Shown here: one piece after another, positions 43,763 to 54,383 of the stretch
Position numbering within the stretch: position 1 is the stretch's first letter
Layout: each line of letters begins with the position of its first letter
Origin: Isoetes taiwanensis
Taxonomy: Eukaryota; Streptophyta; Lycopodiopsida; Isoetales; Isoetaceae
Assembly (NCBI GenBank): GCA_021234155.1
Contig: JAJEKV010000064.1
Span: 1,426,001-1,490,000 of the forward strand
Reading direction: 5' to 3'
DNA: 64,000 bases
The notes under the pieces: model-generated
What the model was told of the DNA's origin: nothing
What the model saw: the letters and a program-made list of their open reading frames with translations, nothing else
Database searches by the model: none
Position numbers and translations under genes: made by a program

Positions 43763-44455
43763 ATGGCAAGGGGCAGAAGGAAGGAAAGGCGAGACAGGAA
43801 AAGGAGGGAAAGGAAGTGGAGACAGAGGAAATGGATGGGAAAAAGAAGAAGAAACACAGGCTGGAGCACCAAGAAGGATAGGACACCTAAAAAGCAAAGA
43901 AGGCAGACTCAGGCTCCTAGTCCTGCTGGAAGTCCAAGAAGTGGTGGTGAAGCTCCAAGCCCATCGCATAGCCAGGATCCTGCGGACACACCGGCCAAAA
44001 GGGTCACCATTCAGAAGCCAGAGCGCAAGCTTACCTTAAGAATTGCTCAGCACTTGCTAGAGGTGCCTGCAAATCTTAAGGTCGAAAGGTCAGAAGAGGA
44101 AAAGACGGCAGAGAATACACTGCAAAAAATTTACGATCACCGGCATCTGTTTCCTCTGGGTGTCACATTTATAAAAAAGATAGACGTGTTCAAACTATAT
44201 CAAGGGCCAGCAAATCTGACATCTAGACCAAGGAATATGGAGCACGTCAAAACGTTAGTGGAGTCCTTTCAGAGAGACCCACATCCAGTGTTCACTCCCG
44301 CTGATGTGATTCCATTCAATCCCCTCACAAACAAACTGGTCCCTTGGAAAACCGAGGATGACCTCATGGGGATGCACTATTATATAGTGAATGGCAATCA
44401 TTCAGTTATGGCTGCTCAGCTTGTATGTAGAAGACTCGGCACAGCAAAGTCCTAA
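43763..44455 (+). CDS. ParB/sulfiredoxin-like domain segment
   Basis: After basic and Pro/Ser-rich sequence (TQAPSPAGSPRSGG), the domain reads DVFKLYQGPANLTSRPRN, then VKTLVESFQRDPHP, then MHYYIVNGNHSVMAAQLVC. The final GNHSVMAAQL matches the GNH/GxHR helix that ends ParB-fold domains, where the preceding block specifies arguments to be kept. In bacteria this domain binds DNA or cuts it, and is often fused to DNA methyltransferases. The upstream purine-only stretch (43630-43860) encodes Lys/Glu repeats in a shifted frame. Confidence 0.6.
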   Translation: MARGRRKERRDRKRRERKWRQRKWMGKRRRNTGWSTKKDRTPKKQRRQTQAPSPAGSPRSGGEAPSPSHSQDPADTPAKRVTIQKPERKLTLRIAQHLLEVPANLKVERSEEEKTAENTLQKIYDHRHLFPLGVTFIKKIDVFKLYQGPANLTSRPRNMEHVKTLVESFQRDPHPVFTPADVIPFNPLTNKLVPWKTEDDLMGMHYYIVNGNHSVMAAQLVCRRLGTAKS

Positions 44456-44693
44456 GAGCAAATGTCAAAGATTTATCTTCAACGGAATTGCCGAGTGTTT
44501 GCTTGCAGCTCAGTTGTGAAGTCAATGATATCACTGCGAAGACTATTTTCAAAGAGCCCTTCATTGATAACATAACCCACCAAGGCGGCAATATATGCTC
44601 TATCGCGGGGAAGCCCGATCCATCGGGACGCTTGGCGATCCACGCCGAGAACCATACAAGGTACATACTGTTGTAATTGTTGGCAAGATTAGC

Positions 44694-44775
44694 AAATGGC
44701 GCCGTGGCGCCATTTGCTCATTAAATGGTGCCGCAGCGCCATTTCTTCACTAAGTGGCGCTGCGGCGCCTTTTGC
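44694..44775. repeat. GGCGCC palindromes inside an intron of the ParB/methyltransferase-like gene
   Basis: Three copies at 44694 (one central change, GTGG for ATGG), 44724 and 44754 are spaced exactly 30 bases apart with TTGCTCATTA-type linkers. They sit between a plausible donor (ACAAG/GTACAT, 44660) and acceptor (TTTCCAG, 44816). Confidence 0.9.
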
Positions 44776-44875
44776 TCATTAAATGTCATTGAAGGCTAAC
44801 TTCTTGTTGTTTCCAGCATTATCTGGCTTTGGCTGAAGTTACCATGCGTGATAAGCATCCAAAAGATTTCAACGG

Positions 44876-45424
44876 TGGGTCTTCATGCGGAGGATATTTT
44901 TTCGCTTATTCATGTCCCTATGGAACTTGTGGAAATCTGGCAAGCTAAAAGACAACAAGGGACAAACTATTACCTGTAACTGGGCAAAAGAATCTGACTA
45001 CTTCAGTCAAACCTACCTGAGGTGCATGAGGGGACTCGACTACGAAGACTGTCGTGTTCTGTTCCAGGAAGTGCTGGATGAGAAGACCTTCGTCAAGGTC
45101 ACCAATGATTATACATGTAAGCAATTCTTCAAGGCAAGGGCAAAGACACTAAGATCCATATCTTTCTTGAAGAAGGAGATTTTTGAATATGTGAAGGATA
45201 ATTTTCCGAGGAAGTTCAAATCCTTCACTGATCTCAGTACTGCCGTGCCGGGCTTCGAGGATACCGACCTGATTGCCATGGCCACCTTGCATAGTAAGTG
45301 GGTTGAAACTGGAGTGACCAAGGAAGGCGTTTTCGGTAACGTGCCACCTGCCTTGGCAAGATTCATACGCAATCTTTGTCTTGCGAGAGAGGATCTTGAA
45401 GACTTCGTTCGCGAGTTGAACTAA
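44876..45424 (+). CDS. Helical middle region of the ParB/methyltransferase-like gene
   Basis: An open frame reads SDYFSQTYLRCMRGLDYEDC, VTNDYTCKQFFKARAKTLRS, FLKKEIFEYVKDNFPRKFKS and ALARFIRNLCLAREDLEDFV. It is predicted mostly alpha-helical and no motif is recognised. In ParB-methyltransferase fusions the region between the two domains is also helical. It ends at a stop where a one-base shift would continue into the methyltransferase-like part. Confidence 0.55.
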   Translation, partial: WVFMRRIFFRLFMSLWNLWKSGKLKDNKGQTITCNWAKESDYFSQTYLRCMRGLDYEDCRVLFQEVLDEKTFVKVTNDYTCKQFFKARAKTLRSISFLKKEIFEYVKDNFPRKFKSFTDLSTAVPGFEDTDLIAMATLHSKWVETGVTKEGVFGNVPPALARFIRNLCLAREDLEDFVRELN

Positions 45425-46410
45425 CAGACAGCAGGGGGCAAGTTAGATGCACTCCTGTACCAGTATCCTTGATTGTCCTGGACACTAGAGGCATAATTCC
45501 AATGTGGGACAAAACCACACTATCTAATTTCTTTAATACAGCTGTAAAGAACACCACAGCTGATTCTTTCTGGATAGTGGTCTTTGCAAGGCCGGAGCAT
45601 AACTTTTTGATTTCATCTGTGTTGGATGATCTGGATTCCAGATCCAGAGTTTTTATTGGCATGTATGAGGACGAATACAAGAATCCGCCTGCCCCAGGAG
45701 TTCAGGAGGTCCATGCTCTAGTGTACGCCACAAAGATTCAGGCCACTGCAGGTCATCCTGTCGATGCAATTGACCTCAGATTCCCGTTTGCCGATCATCC
45801 TCAAGAACTGCCTGGCTTTCCTGTGCCTAACGAAGAAGACGAAGACGGGGAGACTGAGGCTATGGCGGAAAAGCTCGCAAATGCCAGTCCAGTGCGGTAG
45901 GCAAGGCTTGCCGGGGACATAATCATGAGAAACCACCGGGCCTGCCACATGCTCCTACCTCGTCTGAGAAAAATGGTACCGCCGAGAACAGGGGTGTTTG
46001 ATTACTTCTCTTGTGGTTCGTTTGGCCGGGCTTCATTGATGAATAAGAGATTTTGCATTGTGTTCGAAAGTGAACCGGTTAAGCAGCAGTGCCTACAGGG
46101 CATTCTTGGTAGGCTTGACTGCCTACTGAATCCTATCATCGCAGCAGTTCCTATGACAGAGAGACAAGGTGCTGTTGTTGAAGAAGCTGTAGATCCACCA
46201 AATCCAGAGATGCCTGAAGCTCCACCCGATGTGGACTATGATGTGATCAAGAACGCACAATTCGATCTGGACATTCTTAATGATCCCAATTTCACTGCCA
46301 CAGCGTTCGAGAGCTTTCAGGGAGATCCTATGGTTGCTTCTTCTAGCCATGGCCCTGGCAATGCAGAACCTGATCCTGATGTGGAACCTGATCCTGATGC
46401 AGAACCCTGA
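45425..46410 (+). CDS. Degenerate permuted DNA-methyltransferase-like region
   Basis: The first frame reads PVPVSLIVLDTRGIIPMW where beta-class N4/N6 methyltransferases have VDLIVxDPPYxxxxW. It continues SFWIVVFARPEHNFLISSVL and VFIGMYEDEYKNPP, then VQEVHALVYATK, matching the order of strands after the catalytic motif. A second frame from 45925 reads LLPRLRKMVPPRTGVFDYFS, then CGSFGRASLMNKRFCIVFES, then EPVKQQCLQGILGRL. This fits the AdoMet-binding FxGxG motif and the following (R)xxxxxE segment. DPPY is replaced by DTRG and FxGSG by FSCGS, so catalysis is doubtful. Assignment rests on motif order and spacing, not a search. The C-terminus is acidic with a short EPDPD repeat. Confidence 0.5.
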
Positions 46411-46930
46411 ATTTTGTGTGAATATAATGTAAATTGTACAATAATACTCTTGTAAACAGACTCTCTCTTCCGAGTCCTTGCCTGTTGTGGCAAATTTTTT
46501 GATATGCAAATCTATGAATTTGGAAATTTTAACTAATTTTGTAATGTTATGTTTCTCTAGCTTCATTATATGCACTGTTAGTATTTTTAATGGCGCCAAT
46601 AAATGACACTTTAGATGCATTTTTTTTTTTTAAATGGCGCCATAATTGCTCAAAAAATTGGCATTAAATGAACTAAAAAGGATTTTCGTTCCTAATTGGA
46701 ATCACGAAATTTCTCATTTTAATGAAATTGTGCTTATTTTCGTCCATCCCCTCTCTGTTTATTCCGGATTTGGAACTTCGATTTTGTTAGGCAGCCAAAG
46801 GTTTGCGGAAGTTTTCAAGCATGATCTTTTAGTTCTGAGCAGTTCAATCATCCAAGAATGTATCAGACTGTGTTGCTTACTTGAAGTCTCTCTTTACAAG
46901 CCATATGACAGTTTAGATCTTGGCGCAGTG
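46411..46930. other. 3' region of the methyltransferase-like gene with GGCGCC half-sites
   Basis: AATATAATG..ACAATAATA sequence after the stop suits a 3' untranslated end. Half palindromes TAATGGCGCCAATAAA (46589) and AAATGGCGCCATAATT (46633) mark what may be the right edge of the palindrome-bearing unit. The 95-codon frame at 46646-46933 has no supporting motif. Confidence 0.5.
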
Positions 46931-47820
46931 TAAGTGGATCTTTGTCTGCCTATTGTGCTTGGTTGATTCTTGGAGCACTCGTGCTGTCTGCCGCCCATCC
47001 CAGCTTAGGGGAAGACGATCTTCTATCTAACTTGTTCAGTTTGTACAGATTAGATAGGGAAAGATAGCAAATAAGTAGACCTCGGGCGGGAGACCAGGTT
47101 TGTTTTGCAGTTGGAAGGAGCGTTGGAAGTTGTGGCCTATGCTAGGATCTGGGATGTGTTTTTGGGGGATATGGCGAGACCACCCCTTTGGGGCAGGCTT
47201 GGGAGATGTCCTTCATAGCGGGAAGACAGAGCACCTCTTATAGTATCGCTATGTTGTGGATTACAGAGCCTAGTTAACGTGCGGGATGGAGCTGGCTTTC
47301 CTGGCCTTTCAGGCACTTTGCATTTTCAAGGGGACAAGCCTCAAGTGGTTGCATCTTCAGGAAGTATTGTGTTATCTGTCCTTTATGTGTGATAGAAACT
47401 TTATGTGTGATAGAATTTCTTCTTGGCATCTCAATTTGACACCCCTTTCGAGGGATGAATGAGATGTCCCAAACAGGTGGAAAGATCCAGGGGCTGTTTC
47501 CTTAGTATCAGTTATTCTTTAGAAGAGGTGTAGGTTTGTGCCAGAGTACTCATCTTTGAGGAAAAAGGGATGGGCCTCCGTTAGTATGAAGAATAACATA
47601 GAAGAAGTAGAGCTACCTTTGCTCAAGTACTAAGTTTGTGCATCTTATCCACCCCTCTTCTTGTGTATGGTTCGAATACTTCCTATCTAGCCTATTATGA
47701 GGCATGTAATAAGGTCTTGTACCATTTCTTTATCAATAAAATATAAATATCTTGCCTCCCAAAACAAAAGAGGGAAAAATAACACATCACATCGCAGAGT
47801 GTAACTCAATTATGTTACAT
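46931..47820. other. Unassigned stretch ending in a 3'-UTR-like tail
   Basis: No coding frame is seen. The end, TTTCTTTATCAATAAAATAT near 47730-47750 and then a short A-rich run near 47762, looks like the polyadenylation region of a transcript or a non-LTR retroelement tail. TTTATGTGTGATAGAA is duplicated near 47382-47415. Confidence 0.35.
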
Positions 47821-47835
47821 TAGCTTTTCAAAAGG

Positions 47836-48067
47836 AGTTTGGAGAAATATCCCTGAGGAAGATGATGAGGTGGACTCAGCACAATGTCTGCATACATTGC
47901 GTGCCTCTATGACGGAGATATACCCTGGCAATGCACTAGAGGTGATACTTGATGTTGAAGAAGAAGATGTCATTGTGGATGAGACAATTAATGTCGACGG
48001 AATGCTGTTAACACTTGAAGAAAGAGATGAACTTATACAAGACGTGAATTCTAATGAGGTATTCTAG
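47836..48067 (+). CDS. Isolated acidic exon of an unknown gene
   Basis: After a plausible acceptor (TTACATTAG), a frame reads NIPEEDDEVDSAQCLHTLRA, then ALEVILDVEEEDVIVDETIN and MLLTLEERDELIQDVNSNEV to a stop at 48067. The upstream part is only open in one frame as far as the splice-like site. The composition is strongly acidic and looks like real protein, but I know no family. A C-rich tract (48078-48113) follows. Probably the last exon of a fragmented gene. Confidence 0.4.
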
Positions 48068-48185
48068 AATTAACCCCTCCCCTCCTCCTCCCCCATCCAC
48101 CCCCACCCCTTCCCCCTTTTTTTTCTTGTTCTTAAAGTTCGTCTTTTGGTTTTTATTTTCATTTGACAAAACCTTGATCCCAATA

Positions 48186-49310
48186 TCGGGCTAGGCTCAT
48201 GGTCGGTCACTTCGTGTGGGCCGGGTATGGGTCCGACACTTCCTGTGTCAATGGTGTCGCCCTGACTCTCAAAAGTTGCAATTGTCGGCTTGACTCTTAT
48301 TTTAGGGAGTTCAGTCGGGTACGGACGTGTGTCGCCACGATCCTCTAGTTGCTCATGGAGCCACCGCACTTCGGGAGGGGGATGCAACCCTTTCTAGCTC
48401 ATCGGACCGGGGAGATGCAACCCGGAGTAGTCTCGTTGGATGATACCATGGGATTACGTCTCCGACAGGTTACAGTCACGACAGAGCCTGATTTAGCCTA
48501 TCTGCAAAGTATGCACAGGAGGGGCGGATGGAGTGGTCAACCCTAGCCATTGTCTATTGCCAGCCCAAGTCATTGCCATAACTCGGTCTGTTCTATCTGA
48601 AGGCCCCCAGCCGTCAGTCGACTCCCCCTTGAGTCTGAGCCCTGGGTAGGAGCCTCTATTTGATGTATTTGATGCATTTGTTGTATTGTTATATTCGATG
48701 ACATGGATGGATGGATTATCACTATCCTATGGGGTAGTTTATTGTTGTTATGTTATTGCTAATGCTTATGTTTATATGTTTTGCTTGATATAGGGACCCC
48801 TAGAGGACGGGACAGAATGACACCTCTGTATCCTCTACTCGATAGTCTGGCCACCCTAGACACGAATTAGACAGAGGGCCCATACGACACGTAGCCGTTG
48901 GATGGGGAAGGTCCTTCGTTGTATACCACGGGCTGTCGTATATAGCACAAGGAGCGTCACACTGCCCCTCCTGTGCATACCTTGCAGATGGGCTAAATCG
49001 GGCTCTGGTGCGACTCTAGCCTTCCGGATATGCAATCTCATGGCATCACCCATCGAGACTACTCCAGGTTGCATCTCCCCGGTCCGTTGAGGCAGGAAGG
49101 GTTCTATCTCCTCTTCCCTGGGTCTAGAGGTTCCACGAGCGGCTAGAGAATCGTGGCGACACATGATTCGTCTCCGACTTAACCTCCCAACACAAGAGCC
49201 AGGCCATCACCTGCAGCTCTTGAGAGGCAGGGCAACACCATCGCCCCAGGAGGTGTCGGACCCATGCCCGGCCCACTCGAAGTGACCGGTCATAAGCCTA
49301 GCCCTATGGG
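48186..49310. repeat. ~1.1-kb foldback: 350-bp inverted repeat arms around a ~400-bp spacer
   Basis: The arm at about 48186-48545 matches the reverse complement of about 48948-49310 at roughly 75-80% identity by eye. Landmarks in both include GGGCCGGG(T/C)ATGGGTCCGA, GTGTCGCCACGAT, GACCGGGGAGATGCAACC and ATGCACAGGAGGGGC. The GC-rich arms contrast with the T-rich spacer (48640-48800). No protein is encoded. It could be a foldback transposon or two opposed copies of one repeat, and its transcript could form a long imperfect hairpin. Confidence 0.8.
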
Positions 49311-49604
49311 GTTTCCAGTAGCCACCCTCAGCAAGGACTCTCCCTCCGTCTCGCCTCTAGCCCCGTTATGTGGAGCTGAGTCATACCATAGCTCCCATAG
49401 CCTGGTGGGTTCCTATGCACAGGCCGCATAATAATAAGAACTAAAGGGTCTAACTAGGAGCATTACTAAATAATGGCTACTAGGTCTCTGTCCCCCCTTC
49501 CCAATACAAGAGGAGCAAACATGATCAACCAACATCACATATCCCCATAACGTAATCATAATGAGAAGAACATCTAAATCTAATCATACATATCTAACTT
49601 ATAG
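49311..49604. other. Spacer without features
   Basis: Non-coding, between the foldback and the hairpin array. Nothing recognised. Confidence 0.4.
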
Positions 49605-49840
49605 TTAGGGTTCCTTGATTAGGGTTCAAGATGTTGACTAAGTGTTCTAGGAAGGCTTTACTAGGGGTTCAAGATGTTGACTAAGTGTTCTAGGAAGGCT
49701 TTACTAGTGTCTCTAGTAAAGCCTTCCTAGAACACTTAGTCAACATCTTGAACCCTAATCAAGGAACCCCCTACGTGTCTCTAGTAAAGCCTTCCTAGAA
49801 CACTTAGTCAACATCTTGAACCCTAATCAAGGAACCCTAA
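49605..49840. repeat. Near-perfect hairpin array: two forward and two reversed units
   Basis: Two forward units (GGGTTCAAGATGTTGACTAA... to ...GGCTTTACTAG, 49605-49707) are followed by TGTCT and two reverse-complement units (49713-49840). The inner arms pair without mismatch over about 45 bases around the five-base loop. The outer arms add TTAGGGTTCCTTGATTAGGG and its complement. The perfect symmetry shows it is young or maintained. A transcript would make a long double-stranded stem. Confidence 0.95.
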
Positions 49841-50441
49841 TGTTCAAAATGGCATACAATCACTAGACGGTTTAAGACAACTTTGATTGCGAAGACACAC
49901 CCTCAATAATAATACAATAAATATCATAACAAAATGTAGTAATGTCTCCACATTGAAGGACAATGGCTGTAAGTTAAGTTGACACTAGCCAAAAGTTTAT
50001 ACAGTAAGAGCCAGAAGAACAGAACAGAAAAATTGTATTCGAGTCCATTAGCATTTTATTCAATGTATTTTCAGTGGAATTGAAAGGCAGTTCCTATAGA
50101 AACTTTATCTACTCCCTCCATGACTCCAGTGAACTATATGCTCATACCTGGCATGGGGTTAAATACTGGTATATTGGGCGACATATAACAGCTCGCTTAC
50201 ATGCGAAAGAAATTATCTACAAACTTTGGAATTATCCATGAGAAAAATTAATATTTATCCAAACCACGGAACCCAAGCTCCAGAGCAGTGTTGGACACAT
50301 CCTTGCATCCATATTCCCACCCCCTGACCTTTACCACAAGAAAACCATAATCGCAAGCAACAACCCTTATCCTCTTAAATATGTGAAAAATTAACCCTTC
50401 CTTCAAGATCATCATCATTATCATGATCATGATCATCATAC
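49841..50441. other. Spacer before the kinase fragment
   Basis: AT-rich, no gene seen. A short ATGATCATGATCATC microsatellite (50405-50440) lies at the intron side of the kinase exon. Confidence 0.4.
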
Positions 50442-52319
<1,878 letters not shown>

Positions 52320-52585
52320 CTATTTGCCCTGCAACTGACTGATTGCTTGCTTGCCAAAATGCTGATGAGTGAAACCCATTGCTTGCTTGATGCCGCGGGC
52401 TGCTTGCTTGCTTGATGCCGTGCCAGTTACCCGGTTGGAAATATTCGTGATCTAGAAGGCACGAGACCGCCAGTTTATAGGCAACAAAGGGTTTGGAGTA
52501 GTCACCAGCATATTCTAGCATATACCTAGGATATGCCACAAACCCGCATAAGCAAGGGTTTGCCCCCCCTAGGGGCAACCCAAAA

Positions 52586-52713
52586 AGAGAGTAGTAGATC
52601 TACTACAGCGGAAGCTCTGGTCATTAAGGCGGATATTGAACGGTGACTATGTTAAATGATGTTTCTTATAAATGACGTGCTTAAACGCCGAACGATGAAT
52701 ATAAAGGCCCAAG
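52586..52713 (+). pseudogene. Partial copy of the subtilase promoter block
   Basis: Matches 9610-9745 (GTAGATCTACT, CAGCGGAAGCTCTGGTCATT, AATGACGTGCTTAAACGCC, AATATAAAGGCCCAAG) with a deletion. It stops where a MITE follows and the block then starts again at 52937. The promoter was thus partly duplicated here as well. Confidence 0.85.
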
Positions 52714-52930
52714 CAGGGTTCAAAAAATACCTGGATAAACCCTTTGTTTGTCTGGTCCACTTTAGAAATTGCTGGTCGAAATTTTTGGATGCTGGAAAAA
52801 ATCCGATAGAAAAAAACATAATTTAATGTAAAATCTGGTATATTTGTATCTTGTTATGAATATACCCTGTGCCTATTGTATATAGCCGGAAAATTTATCT
52901 GGTGAAGGCTGCGGAGTTTTTTGAACCCTG
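52714..52930. mobile_element. hAT-type MITE (217 bp)
   Basis: Ends CAGGGTTCAAAAAA (52714) and TTTTTTGAACCCTG (to 52930) are perfect inverted repeats. Flanking sequence AGGCCCAAG on the left and AGGCCCAG on the right is an 8-9-base target duplication with one base lost. CAGGG-type ends with ~8-bp duplication are typical of hAT elements. The interior is AT-rich without coding. Confidence 0.85.
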
Positions 52931-52936
52931 AGGCCC

Positions 52937-54383
52937 AGTATTAGATCTACTAGCAAATCTACAGCGGAAGCTCTGGTCATTAAGGCGGCTATTGAACGGT
53001 TCCTAAGACTATGTTACATGATGCTTCTTATAAACGACGTTCTTAATCGCCAAATGATGAATATAAAGGCCCAAGAATACTTGCCTTCTTCAGTTCAAAA
53101 ATGGATACTTCACTGGCTCACGCATCTCTGGCCATCCTTCTTGTTACGACGCTTTCCCTATCTAGTCGGACTTACTGATGTCTCTTCTTATATAGTCCTC
53201 ATGGATCAGACCAAAATGGGAAGACCGTATATATCATCCGGGATGTGGTTAATCCGGACACCCGTTATCAGCCATTGTGGTTAATCCGGACCTGCGCAGT
53301 TTGAAGCCCAAAAACCAACTGTTTTTGCCCTTTTTTTGATCGATTCTGCTCTATTTCGCCTTAAATCTCTTCCTCTCTTCATCAATCTAACATAAAAGGG
53401 GCATACAAAACGATTGGCATGCTTTTTAAAGCGGATCAAACCGCCCACCGAGCGGCAAAGAGTGATCCCGATCAAAATTTCCCCCCCCCCGCGATTCTCA
53501 CGCTTGGTTTTTGTCCGGATTAACCACTTTTTGTCCGGATTAACCATTTGGCTGATATCGGATGTCCGGATTAACCACCACGGCTGATATCGGATGTCCG
53601 GATTAACCACTCAGGCGTCTGGGATGTCCGGATTAACCACTCTGTTTTGTCCGGGATTAACCACATCCCTGATGATATATCACGGAGTTCCGCACAAAAT
53701 GCCTGCAATTTTTAACCACTATGAAGAGTGGTACTCTAGTCGACCACCAAATTAACTTATGTCTACAACAACAAATTCCAAGGCTTTTTTAGGCGAAATG
53801 ACGGCTCTCAAGTGGAAGCAATCTGACAGAAAATGAACGGATTTGTTGCCATATTTGGAGAAAGGTGCATCGATTGCATACAACACGCGCTCTCGAGTTG
53901 TTATCTCTAAATTCAAAGCCACCGGAATTTGGCGAGAGATGGACTATGGAAGCAACGTGATTATTGGGTTTACGGATACGGGCATATGGCGAGAGTGCAA
54001 GCTTGAGACACGGGCATAGGAACGGTACCTACAAAATGGAAAGGGGTATGCGAGGCAGGAGTTGGGTTCAATTCTTCTCATTGCAACGAAGCAAGGTACT
54101 ACTACAGGGGCTATTTGAGTAACTACGGTGCTCTAAATTGGAGCACAGAGTATGATTCTGCAAGAGATAGCCCGGGACACGGTACTCACACTGCGTCAAT
54201 TGCTGCGGGAAATTATGCTACAAATGCAAGCTTGTTTGATCTTGCACAAGGCACTGCTAGAGGCATGGCCCCAAACGCCAGAATTGCTGCTTACAAACTT
54301 TGCTGGGAAGAAGGTTGCGCCGATTCTGATATCATTGCAGCCATGGATCAGGCTGTGGCAGATGGAGTTGACATTATTTCTAT
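52937..54383 (+). pseudogene. Subtilase pseudogene, truncated and interrupted by a MITE
   Basis: Promoter and start codon (53101) match the intact gene at 9787. A short deletion removes part of the signal-peptide end, and a 477-bp insertion splits the prodomain at codon ~42. The remainder (53696-54383) follows the intact gene through the Asp and His regions (GTACCTACAAAATGG, GGACACGGTACTCACACTGC) with many one- and two-base indels. The His block is still readable (GHGTHTASIAAGNYATNASL, near 54175-54235) although SDG is SPG. It ends abruptly at 54383 before the oxyanion Asn and Ser regions, so no active enzyme is possible. Confidence 0.93.
53219..53695. mobile_element. MITE-like insertion with TCCGGATTAACCAC repeats (477 bp)
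   Basis: Inserted in the pseudogene with AAAATG on both sides (53213-53218 and 53696-53701). The ends are imperfect inverted repeats sharing ATATATCATC(C/A)GGGATG and TGGTTAATCC. Inside, TGTCCGGATTAACCAC-type motifs occur about seven times toward the right end and inverted twice at the left, a dense subterminal array. No coding capacity. Superfamily is uncertain. Confidence 0.75.

Larger units (their letters stand above)
42952..46410 (+). pseudogene. ParB-like / DNA-methyltransferase-like gene, multi-exon, decayed
   Basis: One rightward gene is spread over several frames. It has an N-terminal region (42952-43631), a Lys/Glu-rich linker (43627-43860) and a ParB-like domain (to 44455). A palindrome-bearing intron (about 44661-44816) follows, then a helical region (44876-45424) and a methyltransferase-like region (45425-46410) with an acidic PDPD tail. 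An in-frame TAA at 43269-43271 and frame changes near 43630, 44455, 45415 and 45900 interrupt it. Some could be unrecognised short introns, but together they suggest loss of function. The first exon boundary is supported by TTGTTGCAG just before 42952. The gene runs divergently from the DUF7869-like gene, with the palindrome spacer between them. ParB-methyltransferase fusions are common in bacteria and phages but unusual in a plant genome. Confidence 0.6.

Noticed and set aside
43597..43969. Minus-strand ORFs rich in Leu, Phe and Ser that look like membrane proteins
   Set aside because: Antisense of the purine-only Lys/Glu-coding tract.
46646..46933. 95-codon ORF after the methyltransferase-like gene
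   Set aside because: No motif or homology-like pattern; starts in a T/A-rich tract beside palindrome half-sites.
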